From CALBPI01 sp038521865 (GTDB lineage: Bacteria > Pseudomonadota > Gammaproteobacteria > Steroidobacterales > Woeseiaceae): a stretch of DNA of 64,000 nt. Each line of letters starts with the position of its first letter. Within the stretch, counting starts at the first letter, position 1. The notes below the pieces were generated by a model. It was not told the DNA's origin and did no database searches. It saw only the letters and a list, made by a program, of their open reading frames with translations. The stretch is taken from assembly GCA_038521865.1 (NCBI GenBank), contig JBCBKO010000001.1, forward strand, positions 620,001-684,000, written 5' to 3'. The position numbers and the translations under genes were made by a program. Shown here one piece after another: positions 44,904 through 53,875 of the stretch.

Positions 44904-45180
44904 CAAATAAAGAGCCGTAACTTCTTTTTTTTCGCAGATTTGGATTATGTCCAACTCAATTGATTTTCTGCGAGAAGCAAGCGCGGATAGAACAGCGACT
45001 GAGGAGCAATCGTTCAGGCTGGAAATGCCTGAAAAAGATACGAATTTTCCAGACTCAGAGCTTTATCGGCCTGACTCGCCGGCATGCCGTGCAGATAGTG
45101 CGGCCTAGGGGACAGATTGCAAAAACTTGTCGCATTGGGACCGGAACTTCGTGAGCTGCGCAGAAACTCTGCTACTTCGC
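44904..45180. other. Intergenic region between the two DUF6502-like genes
   Basis: No gene was found in this stretch. It holds an AT-rich part with a run of T (to ~44945) beside the promoter of gene A, and a hairpin TTCAGGC/GCCTGAA (45013-45033, 7 bp, loop 7) without a T-tract on the minus strand. Nothing else is recognised. Confidence 0.6.
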
Positions 45181-45999
45181 TTAATTCTCGAAGTAGTAGT
45201 AGCCTACTCCTAGGCTGAGCTCACTACCCCGGCCTGTTTCGGAATCGATTGCGAAGGCTTGTAGTTCGTCATCAAGGCTGCGCGCAAAATTCTCGAGCCT
45301 GATTTTCGCCAGTTCTTGCACTCGTGGGATATCTGCCTCTCGAATACCAGAAATATTCACAATTCCCTCTGGCCAACCTATGCCACCGGCTATGGAAGTT
45401 CCACCTGGAAGATTGTTGTTGCCAAGGTTTAATAACAATCCAAAAAGTGGTCGCGACAGTGCCCTCGCTAGTCGGTCATTGCCTTCGGCCGGAATATAAC
45501 CACGCCGCACTGCCCTAACGGAGCCTGACTCTAACACCTCAATTGCGCCGGTCCGGCGAAGCTCCGCACGAATTGCTCCAGGAGGGATATCGCCCGCGTA
45601 CTTTTTAACTAAAGACGTAAAGCTTCCCCCATCGCCGCTAAATGGGAGGGTCCGAGGCTCTCCAGCGTCGGAATAATCCGGGTCAGAATGCCAAGCGAAT
45701 AACACGACGCTTGCTGGAATGGGGCGGATACGTTCGTCGACCGAATCAGAGGGTGCATTTAGGCTGGTCCGGATTTTCTTTACTTCCTTTCGCGTTAACC
45801 CAGTCATAACAGCGACTCTAGATATATTTGTGTCCCTACCCCTGATCCCATACTCGTCGGTCGCGACTTTGACGAAGGCTTTCTTACTAATCTCAGAAAA
45901 CTCTCTATGTCCAATTCCAGCCTCAAGTAGGAGATGTACAAGCGGCTGCAAAGCTCGCAAAAGAATTTGGAGGATATTGTCTTGAATCGTTGTTCGCAT
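45181..45999 (-). CDS. DUF6502-like protein with N-terminal helix-turn-helix, paralogue B
   Basis: 272 residues. It shares with paralogue A the N-terminal plan (LLRALQPLVHLLLEAGIGHREFSEISKKAFVKVA, partly) and the helix-turn-helix SRVAVMTGLTRKEVKKIRTS, the FAWHSDPDYSDAG segment and the LRRTGAIEVLESGSVRAVRR wing, but the C-terminal third differs. The two are therefore diverged duplicates. The ATG is only 7 nt behind a -10 element and lacks a Shine-Dalgarno, so its mRNA may be leaderless. Palindromes lie in and beside the promoter, which fits autoregulation. Function unknown. Confidence 0.75.
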   Translation of the reverse strand: MRTTIQDNILQILLRALQPLVHLLLEAGIGHREFSEISKKAFVKVATDEYGIRGRDTNISRVAVMTGLTRKEVKKIRTSLNAPSDSVDERIRPIPASVVLFAWHSDPDYSDAGEPRTLPFSGDGGSFTSLVKKYAGDIPPGAIRAELRRTGAIEVLESGSVRAVRRGYIPAEGNDRLARALSRPLFGLLLNLGNNNLPGGTSIAGGIGWPEGIVNISGIREADIPRVQELAKIRLENFARSLDDELQAFAIDSETGRGSELSLGVGYYYFEN

Positions 46000-46006
46000 G
46001 CGCGAA

Positions 46007-46036
46007 ATACTAGGTCACGCCCAAATTTGGTACCAA
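46007..46036 (-). promoter_or_regulatory. Promoter with embedded palindrome upstream of DUF6502-like gene B
   Basis: Minus strand -35 TTGGTA (46031-46036), 18-bp spacer, -10 TAGTAT (46007-46012). The spacer contains the perfect 10-bp palindrome CCAAATTTGG (46021-46030), a position typical of repressor operators. Confidence 0.5.
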
Positions 46037-46103
46037 CAAAATCAGGGAGTTGGGAATAAGTGCCCAATTTGTGGGAAAAAACGCGCAACATGTTTTTCAA
46101 TTA

Positions 46104-46130
46104 GAAATTTGGTCGATTCGACCATATTTC
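46104..46130. repeat. 27-bp near-perfect palindrome between ligA and DUF6502-like gene B
   Basis: Arms GAAATTTGGTCGA and TCGACCATATTTC (12 of 13 complementary) surround a single central T. It shares ATTTGG with the promoter palindrome 75 bp away. It could be an operator or, as RNA, the 3' hairpin of ligA; no T-tract follows on the minus strand, which favours an operator. Confidence 0.6.
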
Positions 46131-46169
46131 GCTTTGAAAACAGGGGGATTTGCACCTCGGCAGATCACC

Positions 46170-48227
46170 TCATTTGGTCAAAAAATCACCAACGGCGTCT
46201 ACGAAGTCTTGCTCGGTCCAGACCGCTACACCGAGATTTTGCGCTTTTTGTAACTTCGATCCGGCTTTCTCACCAGCGACCAGAAGTGATGTTTTAGCCG
46301 ATACCGAGCCTGAAACTTTGCCGCCTAAACGTTTAACCAATGAACCCGCTTCCGCACGGGTCATCTGGCTGAGGGTTCCAGTCAACACGACGGTCTTTCC
46401 GGAAAAAACCTCACCCACTGGGAGCTGATTGGCGTCGCTAGCCTCGAACTCGACACCCGATGCCAACAGATCGTCGACAACACCACTCAACTCGGGATCG
46501 GCGAAAAACTCGATGATGCGACCCGCCACGACCTCGCCAACATCCTCAACGGCCAGGAGATCTTGCTCTGTAGCGTTCCGGATTGGGTCTAAACCGCCGA
46601 AATGAGCCGCCAGATTCTGAGCGGTAGTTTCACCTACCTCGCGAATACCGAGACCAAACAAAAAACGCCCAAGCGTGGTGGACTTGGACCTTTCGATACT
46701 CGAAATGACATTTTCTGCCGATTTCTTGCCCATTCGGTCGAGCCCCGCCAACTGTTCGACACCCAACCGGAAGATATCGCCCGGTTTGTGTACAAAATCG
46801 TCAGCCAACTGCTCAATCAGCTTGCTGCCAAGACCTTCGATATCCATTGCTTTGCGAGAGACGAAGTGCTTTAACGCCTCAACCCGCTGAGCACGACAAA
46901 TTACGGGGCCGCCTGTGCATCGCGCCACGGCCTCGTCATCCGTTTTTCGTACTGCCGACCCACATACCGGGCACTCGGTGGGCAGCTCCGTCCGAATGCT
47001 GTCTGACGGACGTCGCTCCGGCACAAAACTCACCACCTCCGGAATCACATCCCCGGCGCGTCTCACGATCACCGTGTCTCCGGCGCGAATATCCTTGCGT
47101 TGGAGCTCCTCAATATTGTGCAGCGTTGCATTGCTGACCGTGACCCCACCAACGAATACCGGCTCGAGCCGCGCGACCGGTGTCAGGGCCCCTGTTCTGC
47201 CCACCTGCCAATCGATGCCTTCGACAACGGTCAGTTCTTCTTGCGCGGGGTATTTACGGGCAATTGCCCATCTCGGCGCACGAGATACCTGCCCCAATTC
47301 TGTCTGCAGCGTGAGCTCGTCGACTTTGTATACAACGCCATCGATCTCGTATGGCAATGCGTCTCGTCGCTTACCAAGCTCAACAAAATACTGTCTACAA
47401 TTCTCAATCCCTCCGACCGTTCTGGCGTCAGGATTTACCGGAAAACCCCATTCACGGATCTTCTCCATAATTTCCGAATGCCTGTCCGGTAGATCACCGT
47501 CTTCGACGTACCCCACGGCATAGCCATACATATCCAGCGGACGGACTGCGGTGAGTTTTGGATCTAGCTGACGGAGACTGCCCGCTGCTGCATTGCGGGG
47601 GTTTACAAACGTCTTCTCGCCGCGTGCCTCGGCGTTTTTATTAAAAGCGTGAAACCCCGCCTTCGGCATGAATACCTCGCCTCTGATTTCAAGAATGCGA
47701 GGATAGCCAGTGCCACGTAGCTTGAGCGGCACACTCTGAATTGTGCGCACGTTATGGGTGATATCTTCGCCTACCGTACCGTCGCCCCGCGTTGCCGCAC
47801 GAATCAACCGCCCTCCTTCGTAGGTGATTGAAACCGCCGCCCCATCCATTTTTGGCTCAGCACTGATCGCAAGACCTTCGCTGCCTGACTCAAGCTCAAG
47901 ACGTTCTGCGAGGCGCCCGAAAAACTTCTCCATATCCTCATCACTGAACGCATTGTCCAGTGACAACATTGGCAACTCGTGACGCACCTCAGCGAATTGA
48001 GATACCGGTTTGGCCCCAACGCGCTGTGTCGGTGACTCCGCAGACACAAGCACCGGGTAAGCCTGCTCCAGTACGAGCAGGCGCTGCATCAAACGGTCGT
48101 ATTCGGCATCGGGGATCGAGGGCTCATCCAGCACGTAATAGCGATGATTGTGTCCGTTGATCGCCTCGTGCAGCTCGTCCGCCTCGGCTCTCGCCGCGTC
48201 GAGATTTTCAGGGACAGGCGTGTTCAC
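46170..48227 (-). CDS. ligA: NAD-dependent DNA ligase
   Basis: 685 residues, complete: Ia domain, adenylation domain with the catalytic Lys in SAEPKMDGAAVSITYEGG, OB fold, four-Cys zinc finger (CPVCGSAVRK ... CTGGPVICRAQ, with a shortened spacing to check), helix-hairpin-helix region (GIREVGETTAQNLAAHFG) and a C-terminal BRCT domain (FSGKTVVLTGTLSQM). It seals nicks in replication and repair. It overlaps zipA by 4 bp, the usual zipA-ligA order. Confidence 0.97.
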   Translation of the reverse strand: MNTPVPENLDAARAEADELHEAINGHNHRYYVLDEPSIPDAEYDRLMQRLLVLEQAYPVLVSAESPTQRVGAKPVSQFAEVRHELPMLSLDNAFSDEDMEKFFGRLAERLELESGSEGLAISAEPKMDGAAVSITYEGGRLIRAATRGDGTVGEDITHNVRTIQSVPLKLRGTGYPRILEIRGEVFMPKAGFHAFNKNAEARGEKTFVNPRNAAAGSLRQLDPKLTAVRPLDMYGYAVGYVEDGDLPDRHSEIMEKIREWGFPVNPDARTVGGIENCRQYFVELGKRRDALPYEIDGVVYKVDELTLQTELGQVSRAPRWAIARKYPAQEELTVVEGIDWQVGRTGALTPVARLEPVFVGGVTVSNATLHNIEELQRKDIRAGDTVIVRRAGDVIPEVVSFVPERRPSDSIRTELPTECPVCGSAVRKTDDEAVARCTGGPVICRAQRVEALKHFVSRKAMDIEGLGSKLIEQLADDFVHKPGDIFRLGVEQLAGLDRMGKKSAENVISSIERSKSTTLGRFLFGLGIREVGETTAQNLAAHFGGLDPIRNATEQDLLAVEDVGEVVAGRIIEFFADPELSGVVDDLLASGVEFEASDANQLPVGEVFSGKTVVLTGTLSQMTRAEAGSLVKRLGGKVSGSVSAKTSLLVAGEKAGSKLQKAQNLGVAVWTEQDFVDAVGDFLTK

Positions 48228-48928
48228 GAGAGATTGAGGTGCTCAAGCTCGTATTGGATCAGCTCCTCGCGCAGGAACCGCTCACGCTGAATGCTGAACG
48301 TGCTCCCGTCGCCGTCTACGAGCTCGCCGCTCAACGCAATCGCAATCGAACGAGCGGTTTCGACCATCTTGTCGTAGCTATCTACGCCTCGGCCCGGCCC
48401 AGGTCGAACCAAAAAGAAGCTCAAGCCCGGGATTCGCTGGTCGCGCAGATTCTTCAAGTCGAAACTGCCGGGTTCCACCAAATTTGCCGCCGCGAAGACA
48501 GTTTCCCCGTCTGGCTGATCTTCGAAGAGCTTGTGGAAAATGCCAAAACGCCCATGGACCAACCCAGTATCACGCATCGCAAGCACAGCCTGCTCCGAGG
48601 AAAAGTCGCCGCCATTTCGAGCAACGATTCTGAGCGTGATGACCTTCTCGGGGACATCGGCTGAGGGCGTCTGCGCTTCTGCTTCTAATGGCTCGGACTC
48701 CGCAACCTGTTCGACCCAGTCTTCTGTTTCGGCTGAAAAACTCGGCATCGACTCATCAATTTCTGACGACGCGTCCGCCGGCACATCGGCGCCATCGAGA
48801 CTAGGTTCGATCCGAGTGTCGGGCAGAGAATTGTGCAGCTCTGCGGCGTCTTTGCGACGCGTCGTGAGGTACACCGCCGCAACCACGACGACCCCGACAA
48901 CTAGAAGCGCAAGTCGCAGCTCATCCAC
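48224..48928 (-). CDS. zipA: Cell division protein ZipA
   Basis: 234 residues from the GTG at 48928, 10 bp after the smc stop; a longer frame overlaps smc and lacks similarity. It has an N-terminal membrane anchor (ELRLALLVVGVVVVAAVYL), an acidic linker (~30-105) and the C-terminal ZipA domain (~110-225, VITLRIVARNGGDFSSEQAV and GRFGIFHKLF) that binds the FtsZ tail. ZipA is restricted to gammaproteobacteria, which supports the taxonomic reading. Confidence 0.93.
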   Translation of the reverse strand: MDELRLALLVVGVVVVAAVYLTTRRKDAAELHNSLPDTRIEPSLDGADVPADASSEIDESMPSFSAETEDWVEQVAESEPLEAEAQTPSADVPEKVITLRIVARNGGDFSSEQAVLAMRDTGLVHGRFGIFHKLFEDQPDGETVFAAANLVEPGSFDLKNLRDQRIPGLSFFLVRPGPGRGVDSYDKMVETARSIAIALSGELVDGDGSTFSIQRERFLREELIQYELEHLNLS

Positions 48929-48938
48929 GGGTGCAAAC

Positions 48939-51900
48939 CTAGGCAGTCGCCATCTTGACAGCCTCGTCCAAGTCCACAGCGACCAGACGGGACACACCGG
49001 GCTCGTTCATTGTCACGCCCATCAGCTGCTGCGCCATCTCCATTGTCGCCTTGTTGTGCGAAATAAAGACAAACTGCACGGTTTCCGACATTGCTTTCAC
49101 GATCTGGCAAAAACGTCCTACGTTGGCATCATCGAGCGGTGCATCAACCTCATCGAGCATGCAAAACGGCGCCGGGTTCAGCTCGAAGATCGCAAACACC
49201 AAGGCCACTGCAGTCAGCGCCTTCTCTCCACCCGACAACAGGTGAATCGTGCTGTTTCTCTTGCCCGGCGGTCGAGCCATTACCGTCACGCCCGCCGCCA
49301 GCAGATCATCACCTGTGAGTTCGAGATACGCCTGCCCGCCACCAAACAACTGCGGGAAGAGTCTCTGGAATCCGCTGTTGATCCGGTCATAGGTTTCTTT
49401 GAACCGGTTTCGCGTCTCCCGATCGATCTTGCGAATCGCGTTCTCCAGCGTCGTCAACGCCGAGTTCAAATCGGCAAGCTGAGCGTCCAGGTATTCCTTC
49501 CGCTCCTGCTGTTCTCTCTGCTCATCGATGGCCGCGAGGTTAATCGGACCTAGTCGATCGATCTTGCGACCAATGGTCGCGAGCTTTTCTGACCAAGACT
49601 CTGTGTTTGCCGTTTCGTCCAGTTCGGCCCGAATTTCCTCAAGACTGAACTGCAGTTCGTTGAACTGCTCACTAATGCCTTCGAGGCGGACCTTGTTCTC
49701 CTGCTGGTTAACGCGCATTTCGCTGAGCGCCTCGCGCGCCGCAACAACGCTCGCCTCATGATCGCTGCGATCTTGCTCCAGGTTACGCAGCTGAGACTCC
49801 GCGTTCTCTACATGTTCGCGGGACTTTCCAAGCGCCTGCTCCGCCGTAATGCGCTGCTCCAAAAGCGTGCTCAGCGACTGCTCCATACCCTCGAGAGGCG
49901 CCAATGCGTTTTGGATTTCCTGCTGCAGTTGCTCCTTTCGCAACTCGAACTGCGAGAGCTGAGTTTGCATGCGCTGCAAGCTCTGTTCAGCAGACTCGCG
50001 CGAACTGCGTCTGGACTCATACCGTAGGGCTAGGGCTTGTGCAGCTTCGCGATCTTGCGCCGAACGACCCCGCGCCTGCTCGAGATCTGACCTCAGCTGA
50101 TCGCGCTGTGACTGCAGCTTCGCGCGCTCTTCGTCGACGCCCTCGAGCAACGCTCGATTTTCGGCCAGTGATTGCTTGCTGTTGCCGATCGCCTCTTCGA
50201 CACGCTGCACTTCACCGGATATTTCGGCGAGCTCACTGTCAATTTTTTCGAGCCGCTGCGCTGCTTCCTTGACCCGCTCGTCAGCAGTGCCAGCAGCGGC
50301 TACCGCTTGAGCAGCCGCCTTAGCGCCTTCGGAGGCAGCCTCACGTGCAGCGACGCGTTGTTGCTCCAACGTGCCGATCTGCTCGCGTGCCGCAACCAGT
50401 CGACTGTCCAAAGAAGACTGTTCATCTTGGAGTGCGCTCAAGGTGTGCCGGAGGTCTCGAAGTTCCTGTTCGCGACCGAGCGTGCCGCTGGCCGGATCAT
50501 CGGCCGTCGATACGCGCACCCACTGTGGCCCGAGCCACAATCCATCGGGCGTAATGACCGACTCGCCCGCAGACAAGCGAGCGCGTACGGCGAGCGCATC
50601 GGCGGCGTTCGGGGCACACCTGACCTGAGACAGAACATCAGCGACCGCCGGCGGTGCCTGGTCGACCTGAGCTAACAGAGAACCTTCGCCGGAAGAAGCG
50701 CTGACACCTGTGGACGAGACCAGAGTCAAGCTCGCGTTCAATTGTGTGAGTTCATTAACGAGTGTACCGGCGTCATCAACACAAACGCTTTGCAACCAGC
50801 TACCAAGCACGGTCTCGACAGCGCGCTCCCATCCGCCCTTGACGCGCAGCCGTTGAGCGACGCGCTGCGCGTTGGCCAAGGCATGTTCCGAAAGCCACTC
50901 ACCGACTCCCTGCTCGGAAGACTCGAGTGCCGCTTGTTGCAACGCCTCCAGCGAAGCTGCTCGACCCTGCTGCTCCGACATGGTGGAGCGAATCTCGTCC
51001 AGTTGTTTCCGAAGCGCTTCGATATCCGACGCGCCTTTTCTCACCGATTCCTCGACACTTTTCAACGCAGCATCGCTTTGTTCGGCGCTCGCCTGACGTT
51101 CACGAGCAACACCGGCAAGTCGCACCGCTTCATCGCGTAAAGCTGCGACCGGCAACGCTTCCTTTTGCTCGGAAACGACATCGCGTCGGCGATTCAGACG
51201 CTCGATCTGGCTCTCATACTGCTCGACCCGAGTTTGTTCGACCTGCGTCGCCCGCTCCGCAGCGCTCGCACGTCCGTTAAATGCATCCCAGCCCTCCTGC
51301 CATTCGGTCATGGCAGCTTCCGCACGTTGCAGAGATTGGACCGATGCCTCGGCTTGCTTCTTCGAACTCTCGAGATCTGGTGCAAGCTGATCGAGCGTCA
51401 GGTTCAATTGCTGAAGCGCCGATGCGTCTTGCTCAATATGAGCCAGTATTTCCGATACACCACTTTCAGCCTGCTCAAGGTCGGCCGCGCGGCGGTCGCT
51501 TGTCTGGCGATTGTGTTCAATCGATTGCTCAAGGCGAGCGATCTCCCCACCGACCTTATAGAAGGCGGCCTGGGCATCGTTAAACACTTCAGTGGTTTCG
51601 GTGAGACGCTCCCGCGTTTCTGTGATCGCCGCTTCCGACTTGCGTTGATCAGCAATCGCAGCTTGAACGGCGTTCTCACGCTCAGCGAGCGCACGCTCCT
51701 GCTCACCCGCAATGACCTCAAGTTCACCAAGTCGCAGCGCCAGAAGCTCCGCCTGTGTACGCCGTTCATCAGCCTTCAAAGACTTGTAGCGCTCTGCCGC
51801 TTTGGCCTGTCGCCCAAGCCGTCGCAGCTGCGCCTCGACCTCTTCCAACAGATCGGTGAGACGCTCAAGATTCTCACGCGTGTGTTTGATGCGATTCTCA

Positions 51901-52439
51901 GTCTCGCGACGCCGCTCTTTGTACTTTGAGATGCCCGCCGCTTCCTCGATGAAGACTCGCATCTCCTCGGGCTTGGCTTCGATCAGGCGCGAGATCATTC
52001 CTTGCTCGATAATCGAGTAGGAACGCGGCCCGAGTCCGGTGCCGAGAAAAATCTGCGTGATGTCTTTGCGCCGGCACTTGGTACCGTTCAGGTAGTACGT
52101 CGAAATCGCATCTCGAGAAACTGTTCTGCGAACTGAAATCTCGTTGTAGCTCGCGTATTGCCCGCCGACCGTGCTGTCGGAGTTATCGAATAACAATTCG
52201 ATGGATGCTGTACCGACCGGCTTACGCGCACTCGAACCATTGAAAATCACATCGGTGATAGAATCGCCACGCAGCCTGCTGGCTGAGCTCTCGCCCATAA
52301 CCCAACGCACCGCATCAATGACATTCGATTTACCGCATCCGTTAGGCCCCACGACGCCAACGAGATTGCTGGGAAACTCAATAGTGGTGGGTTCTACAAA
52401 AGACTTGAACCCAGCTAGCTTGATCTTGGTGAGGCGCAT
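48939..52439 (-). CDS. smc: Chromosome segregation protein SMC
   Basis: 1,166 residues from the ATG at 52439 (MRLTKIKLAGFKSFVEP); 26 further upstream codons are unlike the family. Walker A GPNGCGKSNVIDAVRWVMG, long coiled coils flanking a hinge (~520-640), signature LLSGGEKALTAVALVFAIF and Walker B PFCMLDEVDAPLDDANVGRF. With ScpA and ScpB from this window it forms the condensin that organises the chromosome. Gammaproteobacteria often have MukB instead, so an SMC-ScpAB set points away from enterics. Confidence 0.97.
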   Translation of the reverse strand: MRLTKIKLAGFKSFVEPTTIEFPSNLVGVVGPNGCGKSNVIDAVRWVMGESSASRLRGDSITDVIFNGSSARKPVGTASIELLFDNSDSTVGGQYASYNEISVRRTVSRDAISTYYLNGTKCRRKDITQIFLGTGLGPRSYSIIEQGMISRLIEAKPEEMRVFIEEAAGISKYKERRRETENRIKHTRENLERLTDLLEEVEAQLRRLGRQAKAAERYKSLKADERRTQAELLALRLGELEVIAGEQERALAERENAVQAAIADQRKSEAAITETRERLTETTEVFNDAQAAFYKVGGEIARLEQSIEHNRQTSDRRAADLEQAESGVSEILAHIEQDASALQQLNLTLDQLAPDLESSKKQAEASVQSLQRAEAAMTEWQEGWDAFNGRASAAERATQVEQTRVEQYESQIERLNRRRDVVSEQKEALPVAALRDEAVRLAGVARERQASAEQSDAALKSVEESVRKGASDIEALRKQLDEIRSTMSEQQGRAASLEALQQAALESSEQGVGEWLSEHALANAQRVAQRLRVKGGWERAVETVLGSWLQSVCVDDAGTLVNELTQLNASLTLVSSTGVSASSGEGSLLAQVDQAPPAVADVLSQVRCAPNAADALAVRARLSAGESVITPDGLWLGPQWVRVSTADDPASGTLGREQELRDLRHTLSALQDEQSSLDSRLVAAREQIGTLEQQRVAAREAASEGAKAAAQAVAAAGTADERVKEAAQRLEKIDSELAEISGEVQRVEEAIGNSKQSLAENRALLEGVDEERAKLQSQRDQLRSDLEQARGRSAQDREAAQALALRYESRRSSRESAEQSLQRMQTQLSQFELRKEQLQQEIQNALAPLEGMEQSLSTLLEQRITAEQALGKSREHVENAESQLRNLEQDRSDHEASVVAAREALSEMRVNQQENKVRLEGISEQFNELQFSLEEIRAELDETANTESWSEKLATIGRKIDRLGPINLAAIDEQREQQERKEYLDAQLADLNSALTTLENAIRKIDRETRNRFKETYDRINSGFQRLFPQLFGGGQAYLELTGDDLLAAGVTVMARPPGKRNSTIHLLSGGEKALTAVALVFAIFELNPAPFCMLDEVDAPLDDANVGRFCQIVKAMSETVQFVFISHNKATMEMAQQLMGVTMNEPGVSRLVAVDLDEAVKMATA

Positions 52440-52567
52440 TCTGATCCGTCGGCCATATTCTCTGGCGCCATGGGCGGCGCTCGACAGCCCGCTACTGTAA
52501 ACTAAATCGATTACCAAAACGACGCTTGTCGCGAGAGCGCGACGGCACCCTCATGGAGCAGAATTGG

Positions 52568-53008
52568 ATGACCGACGAGATCGTCAAAACGCCCCGCCCG
52601 GGACCATCGAGAGACCTCGAGACCTTCAGCAACCCCAACCCTGATCGTGACATTGTCATTCGGATTCATACACCCGAATTCACATGCCTTTGCCCGAAAA
52701 CCGATCAACCGGACTTTGCAACCATCTACATCGAGTACATCCCGGATGAGCGGTGCGTCGAGCTGAAGTCGCTGAAACTCTATTTCTGGTCTTACCGTGA
52801 AGAGGGCGCATTTCATGAGGCGGTGACCGCCAAGATGCTCGACGACCTGGTGGCCGCGCTAGACCCACGCTTCATGCGGGTAACCACCGACTTTAATGTT
52901 CGGGGCGGCGTCTACACCAACGTGGTCGTCGAACATCGCAAGGACGGCTGGGAAGGCAACAGCCCAGTTCATCTTGCTGCGGCGGCGAATGGCTCACAGA
53001 GTCTGTAA
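52568..53008 (+). CDS. queF: NADPH-dependent 7-cyano-7-deazaguanine reductase (short form)
   Basis: 146 residues from the ATG at 52568, with GGAG 9 nt upstream; starts at 52553 or a TTG at 52526 are alternatives. The unimodular QueF fold is shown by FTCLCPKTDQPDFATIYIEY, containing the catalytic Cys that attacks the nitrile, and the ELKSLKLYFWSYREEGAFHE segment with the family's substrate-binding residues. It reduces preQ0 to preQ1 in queuosine synthesis. It is divergent from smc. Confidence 0.95.
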   Translation: MTDEIVKTPRPGPSRDLETFSNPNPDRDIVIRIHTPEFTCLCPKTDQPDFATIYIEYIPDERCVELKSLKLYFWSYREEGAFHEAVTAKMLDDLVAALDPRFMRVTTDFNVRGGVYTNVVVEHRKDGWEGNSPVHLAAAANGSQSL

Positions 53009-53050
53009 AAACCGTGAATTTCACTCGCTTCCCTTGTCGAACATAACCTG

Positions 53051-53056
53051 TATAAT
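53051..53056 (+). promoter_or_regulatory. -10 element of dksA
   Basis: A consensus TATAAT 39 bp before the dksA ATG, with no clear -35 at the normal distance. The message would have a normal leader with GGAGG before the start codon. Confidence 0.45.
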
Positions 53057-53095
53057 CGCGGCGCTCGAAATGGATACCAACCGCGGAGGTTCCTG

Positions 53096-53875
53096 ATGGC
53101 GACTAAGAAAAAGTCTGCTAAAACAACGGCTAAGAAGAAGACCACAACCAAGAAGGTTGCGGCCAAACGCGCCCCCGCGAAAAAGAAGGCGACGAAAAAG
53201 GTAGCCAATAAGAAGGTGACCAAAAAGACGGTGAAGAAGGCAGCGACGAAGAAAGCCCCTGCCAAAAAGGCCACTGCGAAAAAGACAACCGCGAAGAAGG
53301 CACCTGCGAAGAAGGCTACGAGGAAGAAGACAGTGGCGAAAAAGGCGACTGTGAAAAAGGCGCCGACTGCACGGGCTTCGGCCAAGAAAGCACCGGCCAA
53401 GAGAACCACTGCGCCCAAACGCTCTCGTGCGGATATCGTTTCCGGTCCAATCCACGGCATTGCTCCTTACCAGCCGAAGCGCGGTGAGGAATACATGAGC
53501 GACGAACAGCTCGAGCATTTCCGAGAAATCCTGTCAGCCTGGAAGCGCGAACTCATGGAAGAGGTGGATCGCACGGTAAACCACATGCAGGACGAAGCCG
53601 CGAACTTCCCCGATCCGAACGATCGTGCCACGCAAGAGTCCGAATTTGGCCTCGAGCTTCGTACGCGTGACCGGGAGCGGAAGCTGTTACGAAAAATCAG
53701 TTCGGCGCTGACCAGGATCGACGAAGGCACCTACGGTTACTGCGACGAGACCGGCGAAGAAATCGGGCTGAAGCGACTCGAGGCGCGACCTGTCGCAACG
53801 CTCTGCCTTGAAGCACAGGAACGACGCGAATTGGCTGAACGCCAATTCCGTGACCGGGACGATCGTTACCGCTAA
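53096..53875 (+). CDS. dksA: RNA polymerase-binding protein DksA with histone-H1-like N-terminal tail
   Basis: 259 residues, about 110 more than E. coli DksA. Residues 1-~110 are almost only Lys, Ala, Thr, Val and Pro in repeats such as KKATAKKTTAKKAPAKK, like bacterial histone-H1-like proteins. The DksA part (~135-259) is complete: coiled coil with the tip motif FPDPNDRATQ (Asp and Ala that act on RNA polymerase) and a finger in which Cys216-x2-Thr219-x17-Cys237-x2-Ala240 replaces the four zinc Cys. That C/T/C/A pattern is known from the Zn-independent DksA2 of Pseudomonas. It mediates the (p)ppGpp response; the tail may bind DNA or RNA. GGAGG precedes the ATG; gluQ overlaps its end. Confidence 0.95.
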   Translation: MATKKKSAKTTAKKKTTTKKVAAKRAPAKKKATKKVANKKVTKKTVKKAATKKAPAKKATAKKTTAKKAPAKKATRKKTVAKKATVKKAPTARASAKKAPAKRTTAPKRSRADIVSGPIHGIAPYQPKRGEEYMSDEQLEHFREILSAWKRELMEEVDRTVNHMQDEAANFPDPNDRATQESEFGLELRTRDRERKLLRKISSALTRIDEGTYGYCDETGEEIGLKRLEARPVATLCLEAQERRELAERQFRDRDDRYR

